From the NCBI RefSeq assembly GCF_003286085.1, contig NW_020825288.1, positions 27,900,001 through 27,964,000 of the forward strand: a stretch of 64,000 nucleotides of DNA, in the 5' to 3' direction. A program made the position numbers and the translations under genes. Under the pieces are notes generated by a model. That model ran no database searches, was not told the DNA's origin, and saw only the letters and a list, made by a program, of their open reading frames with translations. The number at the start of each line of letters is the position of its first letter. Position 1 is the stretch's first letter. Below, piece after piece: positions 56,792 through 64,000 of this stretch. This stretch comes from Drosophila persimilis (Eukaryota; Arthropoda; Insecta; Diptera; Drosophilidae).

Positions 56792-59700
56792 ATCTTGCGT
56801 GCGTTTCGTACTTATTTAGTTATTAATTTGTGGTAATTTTAGGGTTTAACTTCCGTCGCTTGCAATCAACGAGGAAATACTGAAAGTACACACTGCCACG
56901 ATAGAACCAGACCAGACCAGACCCGTCCGATCCCAATCTATCAGTTCGACTGCGACTACACGTCTGAGTGTAGCTCAGAGTGCAGCCTCAATTCAGTTTG
57001 TGGGGTTTAATCACGCCCGACCGACGCTTATCGCGAATGTACAAGCGAAACATATGGTGGCACTTGTTGGGGGGGAGAATATGCCTCGATTGATAAGACG
57101 CCACCACAGAGAGGGAGGGAGACAGAGAGAGATAGAGAGAGCGGGTGTTGCTCTGTTCTGGAAGACAAGCAGAGCAGTGCCAGCTGTTTTCATGTACAAT
57201 TTGTAATTACTTTTTAATGATCCCAGAGTAGTACAAAGTCGGTTTTTATCTGGCAGAGTGTCGGAGCTGAAGCCCCTCCATTTACGATCGAGCAGCAGTC
57301 AAGGTTCAGGCATAAGCTACTGAGATGCTTATTCAGTAATTCCATAATTGACACTCGCACAAAAGTGTATTGTTATTACTTTAATGAAACCCTTGACATG
57401 CTGCGAATGTTGCGACGTTCAAAAGTGAAAGCTGCGCGCGCTAATAGCCTGTACTGCTTGCATGCGGCAGTGCACTGCTTGTATGTCCACCTGCGCAAGC
57501 TGTTGGCGCTGCAAATGCAACTCTTCCTTTGAACTTCTTCCTCTCTAGCTCACACACCTTGCAGCCATCTCCTTGGTTTTTGCGTTTTTTTTTTATTGTA
57601 TTTCATTGTGGTTTGCTGAAGTTTTCTTGCTAAATAAGATGCGGAAATTCTATGCTAAACTCCAGCCATTGCCGTCTCTAATCGAATGCTGATCTAATTC
57701 TGAAATTATATGCATTTTTGTGGCTTAAAGGAAGACTTGGAGCCGACGCGTCGCGGCAGTGCCGTGTTTTTTTGTTTACATAGACTTTTGTTTATTAGCC
57801 GTCATTCATTTTGGTTTATTCTTTATGGGGATCATTTTTGTTATCAGTCGGTGACCTTGGGTGTCTACTTGGTGGTACAAAATTTGGAAAACATCTAAAA
57901 CCTTGCATTCAAAAAGTCATCTGTTTCATGGTGCAAGGTAGCGCCTTGCGTGACGTCACAACCAAGCCAAGGTGTGTCTGTGCTGCAGGTAGAATATTTA
58001 TGCTTTAGAAATCCCAAATCAAAAATTCTTGATCACATCAGCAAATTTCGTTAGCCCTCCAAATTCGATTAACGAAAGTTCTCAAACTTTTCCTCAATTA
58101 TATTTGATTTTTGGGACAATTTTCAATCAATAAAAAAGTGGATATAAAACTCGTGAAAACTTTCAACAATTCAAAATTAAAAAGCAAAAGCTATAACTTT
58201 TACAAGCGGTAAAAAAAAACATCTTCCATATGCAATTATAATTTTGCTTCATAGGCAAAAAAGAAGTACAAAAAAAAGTTTATTTACGCATAAACGATTT
58301 TGATTAATTCCCCAAAGAGGAAGGCCCTACAAAACGGGAAGCGAGGGAGTAGGGAGGGCCCTCAGCTAATTAAAAAATTGTCATAAATCCCCCAGAGTTT
58401 AACCCATTTACAGTCGACTGGTCTGTTGAGAAATGGCCGAAAAGAAAGGGATTCCCTCCCACCCACACCCACAGCCAGCCCACCCCACCCCACCCACAGC
58501 TACTTAATTACACTTGCGCGCACTTTAATTTCCATTTAAGAAAAAAATTGCCCACCCAAAAAGAAAATGTAAATTTTTGTTGCCTCCCCCCACCACCCCA
58601 TCCCTTTGAGAGAAGAAAAGTCAAGGCGAGAGCCGAAACATTGTAAATTATAGGCTTAAAAGAAAAGGCACGGCAAGACAAGGCTTCCTTCTTCTCCAGA
58701 AGCTCCATGGCACAGCAGCTTATTAAATTATACTCGCGAGATGAGGGGCGGGGGGGTTTTCCGTGAGGTGTGGGATGTGGTCTTGAATTTCCAACACTCC
58801 TAATCTCGATTTAAGCCAAGTATCAGGCACAGGCGGCTGCTCCTGTATCAAGTGAATTCAATGTCAAAAGGGTTAATTGAAAGTGCCAGGAAATTGGAGG
58901 AGTCACAGGAGCTGGAGGACACGACAGGAGAGTAACCCCAGAGAGAAAGAGAGAGAGAGTGACAGGGGGGGTAGCCTCCACATGGGGCAGGGTGTATGCA
59001 GTAGTCATAAAAATCAAAGTCCATAAACCGGAGACCCAGAGAGACACCGACCCACCGCAGTCCATAAAAAATAAAGTTTTTTCCCCATTTTGCTTATTGC
59101 AACCCCTGGGATTTACCCTTAGACCATAAAAATATATCCCTACGTCCCTGCCTTACCCTTCCCCTTCCCTATCCTCTCAACTATTTAGAGAATTTGAAAT
59201 GCAGACAAATTTGTATGCGTCAAAGAAAAATTATGCCGCTTTTTGGGGGAATTTGTATTTTTGATTGTACATTTGGGTAGATTTTCATTGGAAAACCATT
59301 TCAAAGATCCATTGGAAAAGTACCCCTTTTGGTGGGAAATCCCTTCCATTGAAGTCTTTTAATTAAACTAAAACGAAACCTCATGCGAAAACAATTGAAA
59401 AATCTTAGAAAAAAAATGGCTCCTGCATCTGAAGGGTTTTAATATAGCGAGTAGGAAAATGGAAAATGGAAACAAAGTAAAGATGGGCCCTCAAGGGGGG
59501 GGAGAAAGTACCCAAAAGAAAAGGTGGAAAAGGTTTAAATTAACTTTTGTTGAGGATTTCTTAGATGGACTCCGCTGAAGGAGTTTGTGCCCCATCAATG
59601 GTTGAATAATGAACTACCTCCGCGTTGTATTATTAAGTGAATGCTTTTTGATCTTACGATGGCAAATTACAAGCTACAAGACACCCCTCCAGCTCCCTCC

Positions 59701-61100
59701 AGCAACAATGAAACATTATCCAGTGTCGTCCTCCACTTGGTGTTATATATAACACTTTCAATTTGATAAGCAGCCTGACTGCGGGGGATGCCCCCTAGCC
59801 AGCGCCATCGCCATCCCCAGCGCCATCTTCATCCACAGCTCTGCTCTGGCATAGTCGTCATTTGCCAAGTTTCCACTGTCATTGTCTGTGGTGGCATTTG
59901 TAATTCACTTTGATTAAATATGCAAGGGGATGCTCTATGGACTGACTGTGACTGCCTGCCTGCCTGACTGCCAGACGAGGACCGCATTCAAATGCCGCAA
60001 CAATGCAACGACGACAGTCAAGGGACACTGGGACCATGACGAGAGTCCAGAAAGCAGAAACCCCAGACCACCCCCCAAGCAGTGGCAGCAGGAGTAGGAG
60101 GTCCTTTAGTCAGTCGCCAAGAAAGCGCAAAACAAGTTTGTGAAATTTTCGGCAACGGAGGCAACGGCAACGGCAACGGCGTGTCCTCTGACAGGATATA
60201 AAACAATCAGTGCAAGCCAGCGGAAACGGAAGTGTAACCCCAACCCCCCACGCCACTCTCCCCTTTCTCTCTCCCCTTTCTCTGTTGTGTGAATTTGTCT
60301 AAATTGTGGGCGTGGCTCTGGCTTTCTCTGTGCTGGTTTGGGCTTTTGTGAAATGTAGTCCAAAAGTTGTTTTGTGGCCGCCTCAAAAGATAGCCCCCTG
60401 ACTAAACCACACTTTTGGATCCTCGCATTCTCTCGCTCTCTCTCTCTCGCTCTCTCTCTCTCTCTATCGCTCGTCGTCCTTTGACTATTGTCTCTGTATT
60501 TTTCACTGTGTGTGTCATCTCCCATTTCTGGCGGTGTCTTGATTGCATTCGTTGGGAATTTTCTACCAACAGTGGGGTTTATTAATGTTTTAAATTGAAA
60601 TTTCACGCTTTGCTGCGTTATGCCTGTGTTCTCAGTGAAAATGTATCCCCAAAAGGTAGATTTGAATGCAGATTTTAGGCAATTAAATAAAAGAGAAAAG
60701 GTAAAAGGGAAATACAATGGAATTATTGTAAGTTCATGAAGGGAAAATAGTGGAAAACTGAATCTTAAATGCCGAATAGTTACGGAAAACACGCAATTCA
60801 GAAGACCTCACCTTTAATTAATACACCTTTTGCTAGGCTCATTCTCTCGTCCACCCCCCCCACCCTCAACGCGCTTTTTTCGGGGCTTCACTAAAAGCAA
60901 ACACAACAGCAGGCGTCGCTGTGATTGGATGTGTGTGTGTGTGATAAATTCGATACGAACCGAGATCAGGGTACAACAGGGTAAACAGGTGCTGCCCATG
61001 AGAATCGCACCGAAAGCTCGTGTAACAAAACGCCGAAAAAGCCTCACCTCGCATTAAGTTCTTGTTCTACACCCACTCCACTACCACAACGATCGAAACA
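56792..61100. other. Noncoding flank beyond alpha-Est1
   Basis: 4.3 kb with no supported coding gene. It contains GA runs (57109-57142), C-rich stretches (58455-58500, 58586-58605), a (CT)n tract at 60430-60466 and GGCAAC repeats at 60150-60180. The 228-codon minus-strand frame at 60106-60792 begins at a non-ATG codon and is largely low-complexity RERE. Confidence 0.5.
60430..60466. repeat. (CT)n-rich microsatellite
   Basis: An interrupted CT array with CG and AT breaks. Confidence 0.85.
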
Positions 61101-61689
61101 TACACCCACACAGTGCAATGCAAGCAAATCCGCTCTCAAATACTCTCACAAAACGATTGAAACAAATCCGCTCTTAAAAACTTTCCCCGACTTCGGTTCC
61201 ACTGCATTCGGTGGTTGACGGAAGAGAACAACATGCATACAACATACATAAGTCCCATTTAATCTGCCAGAATAGCGGAATATGTTCGGAATGCTATACA
61301 AAAACGCGTGCGATAAGTGTAGCAAGTGCTTAAAAGGAAAATCTTTCGAAAAAGTGTTGTGAAAAGCCGGTAAATTGACCAATTGTATGGTGAAAAGCCG
61401 GAAAATGTAAAAAATGATCGCTGCATGTGTTCATTGTATTTTTTTTCTGTTCGAAAATTCTATTGAGTTGCAGTTTTTGGTGTACGTTTTAAGCTGTGGG
61501 AATGTATGGAAAGAAAGAACAGCAAATGCAACGGAGCCAAGCCACGAGGCTGCTTGCCGTTTGAGTTTTTTGTTTGGTTTTCTTTTCTATGAGAGTGAGA
61601 ATAGAATAAAATGCTGCGATCAAGTGCGTCAGTGTCTGCAGGATGGAAGGGAGTAAACGGCGAGGATGGAGTCAAATGCGGCGATTTGT

Positions 61690-62466
61690 GCATAAAGTGA
61701 GTGAAATAAAATGTACCGCAAGAACTATATAAAGGAGCGGCAAAAAGTGCAAAGCCAAAAAGTGAGTGAAAGTGTTAAAGTGAGATCAAGTGTTAATTTT
61801 TTCTGTGAGAGCAAGTGGTGGATGGTCAATAAGACGGCAAGGGGTGCCAGACGGCAAGCAGTAGAAGGCGAAAGAAAAAATAAAGAGCGGCAATATTGAG
61901 CCTAATGCATGGCAGAAAAGTAAAAGTAACAGCACCAAATGAGTGTTTTTTTTCTAGTGAGTTCAGGAGGGCGAGAGGTTCCAGGCGGCAAGGCGATATT
62001 GGCAAAAAGTGAGTGAAAGTGCAGTGCGCAAAGGCGAAGGAGTGCACTGCGGCGATATGTGCAAAAAGTTAGTGAAATAAAATGTACCGCAAGAACTATA
62101 TAAAGGAGCGGCAAAAAGTGCAAAGCCAAAAAGTGAGTGAAAGTGTTCTCTTTTTTTCCTGTGTGAGCAAGTGGTGGATGGTCAATAAGACGGCAAGGGG
62201 TGCCAGGCGGCAAGCAGTAGAAGGCGATATTGTGAACAAAAAGATGAACAAAATTACCGCAAGAACTATATAAAGGAGCGGCAAGTGAGTGAAAGTGCTT
62301 CGAGTGAGAATGCAGTGCAAGTGCAAGTCCGAAAAACAATAAAATGAAACGAAAGAACTATACAAAGAGCGTAAACACCAGCACGGAAAGAGCGAAAGAG
62401 AGGAATAAAATGAAATATACAAAGAGCGTAAACCCCAGAAGGGAAAGAGCGAAAGAGAGGAATATC
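61690..62466 (+). repeat. Diverged tandem repeat with TATATAAAG and GTGAGTGAAA
   Basis: Two long copies (about 61690-61890 and 62058-62245) share a segment with ATGTACCGCAAGAACTATAT, then AAAGTGAGTGAAAGTG, then GTGGTGGATGGTCAATAAGA, GGGGTGCCA and GGCAAGCAGTAGAAGGCGA. A decayed copy lies between them (about 61950-62040), and a short third copy at 62252-62310. Two further 60-bp degenerate units follow at 62335-62460. Each main copy has TATATAAAG (61726-61734, 62097-62105, 62267-62275). The array ends just before a splice donor at 62501, so it may be untranslated exon sequence. Confidence 0.75.
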
Positions 62467-62500
62467 AGTAGCAAGCAGCTTTTGAGAATATGTGAAAAGG

Positions 62501-62506
62501 GTAAGT
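62501..62506 (+). other. Strong splice donor, possible end of 5'UTR exon
   Basis: AAAAGG|GTAAGT on the plus strand directly after the repeat array. It suggests that the array is the untranslated first exon of a plus-strand gene continuing to the right. The gene is not identified and no coding exon is seen in the window. Confidence 0.35.
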
Positions 62507-63722
62507 CCACAAAATATTCTTCATTTTGCTGTACTTCCAACATTTCTACATAAAATTCCAGATTCCGTAAACATTTTCCAGCAGATTTTCACATATTATG
62601 CTCTCCTCAGTTATGTTTTATTTTGGGCAGCAAGTAGAAAGAGGCGTGGCACAATTGTCAAGTACACGGATTGACTGGCAAACTTTTACTTTCGAAATGT
62701 AGGGGCCACAGTGGACTTTGAATACTTTTCGGTTCTGCTGCACGATGACAGGCTGTCGGGGCCTCCTTCCTTGGTGTTGTTTTTCGGCTGGAGCCTGGAG
62801 CCTGCCTGCAGAATGCAAGGACACGAAGACCCCAACAGTTTTGTGGTCTTTTCTTGTGCTTTTGCCGGAATCTATCTGATGCTTCCACCATCGCCCCCCC
62901 TCTCTCTCCCTCTCTCTGTCTCTCTTTTGCAGACTCTTCCTCTGAGTCATTCTCTGGTCATTGTCTCATTTTGGTGGTTTATAAATGGAATGGCCTTTGT
63001 TCCTGTTGCTGACATCCGTTACGTCCTTTGCTGCTGCTGCTGGAAAGAAATAGGAAGATGTAGGAGATGGACGGGGCAGCGTCCTTTCGGCCACAATGAT
63101 AAACTGCTGTGCTGCGTTCTGGTCCACTGGTGTGCCACTGTGGCCTCGCTCCATGGACACTTGGGACTACATTTCGTGCTGTTCTGTTCATTAGTTGTAC
63201 TGCGGCTTTTGGATTGATCACGGGGGTCACTTTCCTTACCCCCAAATATTTCTCCAAACTTTTCTTGGCGACTTTTTGCAAATCATTCTTTTAATTTTTG
63301 AAATTACTCCCTTTGTTTATGAATATTTAATGTCTGGCTGTCTGGCACATTTCCTTTTTCTCTGTCTCACGAATTTCAATCTGCAAATTTCCACTGGCAT
63401 CTGACATCCATTTTGATGAATAAATAAATGTTGATTTAGATTTGTGTATATTTTCCACTCATTCGCTCTGCTCTTTTCTGCTCTTCCGCTGCCAATTAGA
63501 GGCGAGACTGTACTCGGTCTCCGCCCGAAGACAACTCTAATTAGGAACGGTATAATGGGCTTAGGTGTGGTGACACTGGTGCCACCCACAACCACACACA
63601 TTTCAGTGTCATTCGCTCTGTCGCTTCTACTCCACCGCCACCTCTCTCTTCCTTGTGGCTGCTGCCTCTCTGGCTGCTCTGCTATAAATACTGAGTGCAA
63701 CCGAGTTGGCAGCCAGCCTACA

Positions 63723-63744
63723 CCCACCCCCACCCCCACCCCCC
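63723..63744 (-). other. Possible G-quadruplex motif
   Basis: Four runs of 3-6 C separated by single A on the plus strand, so the minus strand has four G runs with one-base loops. Confidence 0.6.
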
Positions 63745-63860
63745 TCTCTCTCAGTACTGCATTCCGGTGTACAGTGCGCTGTCCTGTCGCTCCTTGCATG
63801 ACATTTCTGCTAATTTAAATTTATTGGAACCAAATTTATGCCGCGCTGCAGAGTTGCAGG

Positions 63861-63892
63861 GAGTCCGGGAGTCCTGGAGTCCGGGAGTCCTG
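63861..63892. repeat. 16-bp tandem duplication
   Basis: Two perfect copies of GAGTCCGGGAGTCCTG, each itself made of two related 8-base halves. Confidence 0.9.
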
Positions 63893-64000
63893 CATCTTCT
63901 TGGTCGTCTGGCGGCTGGCATGCAGAATTTATGACATTTGCCTGCATTGACACTGGCAGCAGGCCTCGAACGCACCAGTCGTATCCTTTTTTGGAGTTGG

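Larger units (their letters stand above)
62507..64000. other. Right-edge noncoding DNA
   Basis: No supported gene. It contains CT-rich DNA at 62898-62932, a C-run array at 63721-63744 and a 16-bp duplication at 63861-63892. It would be intronic if the gene suggested by the donor at 62501 exists. Confidence 0.45.

Noticed and set aside
60106..60792. 228-codon minus-strand open frame
   Set aside because: It starts at a non-ATG codon, includes a long Arg-Glu low-complexity run from a CT microsatellite and has no domain.

Overview
This is Drosophila DNA: many short introns of 55-75 bp, and the alpha-esterase cluster that lies at 84D on chromosome arm 3R (Muller element E) in D. melanogaster. I cannot name the species. 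Gene symbols rest on family motifs plus remembered gene order. alpha-Est7 is the anchor, because it matches the Lucilia alphaE7 insecticide-resistance esterase residue for residue at key sites. The other alpha-Est numbers follow from order along the cluster.

Layout, left to right, minus strand unless stated: first exon of alpha-Est10 (906-946, the rest lies off the left edge); alpha-Est9 (3894-13011) with a mitochondrial GHITM/MICS1-type gene inside its 7.2-kb first intron (9978-11078); alpha-Est8 (18183-22840); a complete BEL/Pao LTR retrotransposon (24294-30734); UbcD10, an E2 ubiquitin-conjugating enzyme (31570-32034); alpha-Est7 (32320-36255); alpha-Est6 (37762-39602); a reticulon, Rtnl2 (39731-40751); alpha-Est5 (41160-43183); alpha-Est4 (44157-45951); two tandem alpha-Est3-like genes (46203-48013 and 48630-50410); alpha-Est2 on the plus strand (51679-53660), convergent with alpha-Est1 (54289-56791). 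From 56.8 kb to the right edge I find no convincing coding gene. There is a tandem-repeat region at 61.7-62.5 kb that ends in a good splice donor, so it may be the 5' untranslated exon of a plus-strand gene that continues rightward.

The ten complete esterases were rebuilt exon by exon. Every splice model keeps frame and gives 539-582 residues, the normal size for intracellular carboxylesterases. All keep a nucleophilic serine, a glutamate in the S/G-x-EGL motif and a histidine in the H-x-D motif, so all look potentially catalytic. They differ at the nucleophile elbow (GESAG, GDSAG, GHSSG) and oxyanion loop (GGGF or GGAF). First coding exons are tiny (8-47 nt) in most members and were found by comparison between paralogs. 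Together these cytosolic or membrane-associated esterases hydrolyse short-chain and xenobiotic esters. The intervening UbcD10, reticulon and GHITM genes are unrelated passengers of the cluster.
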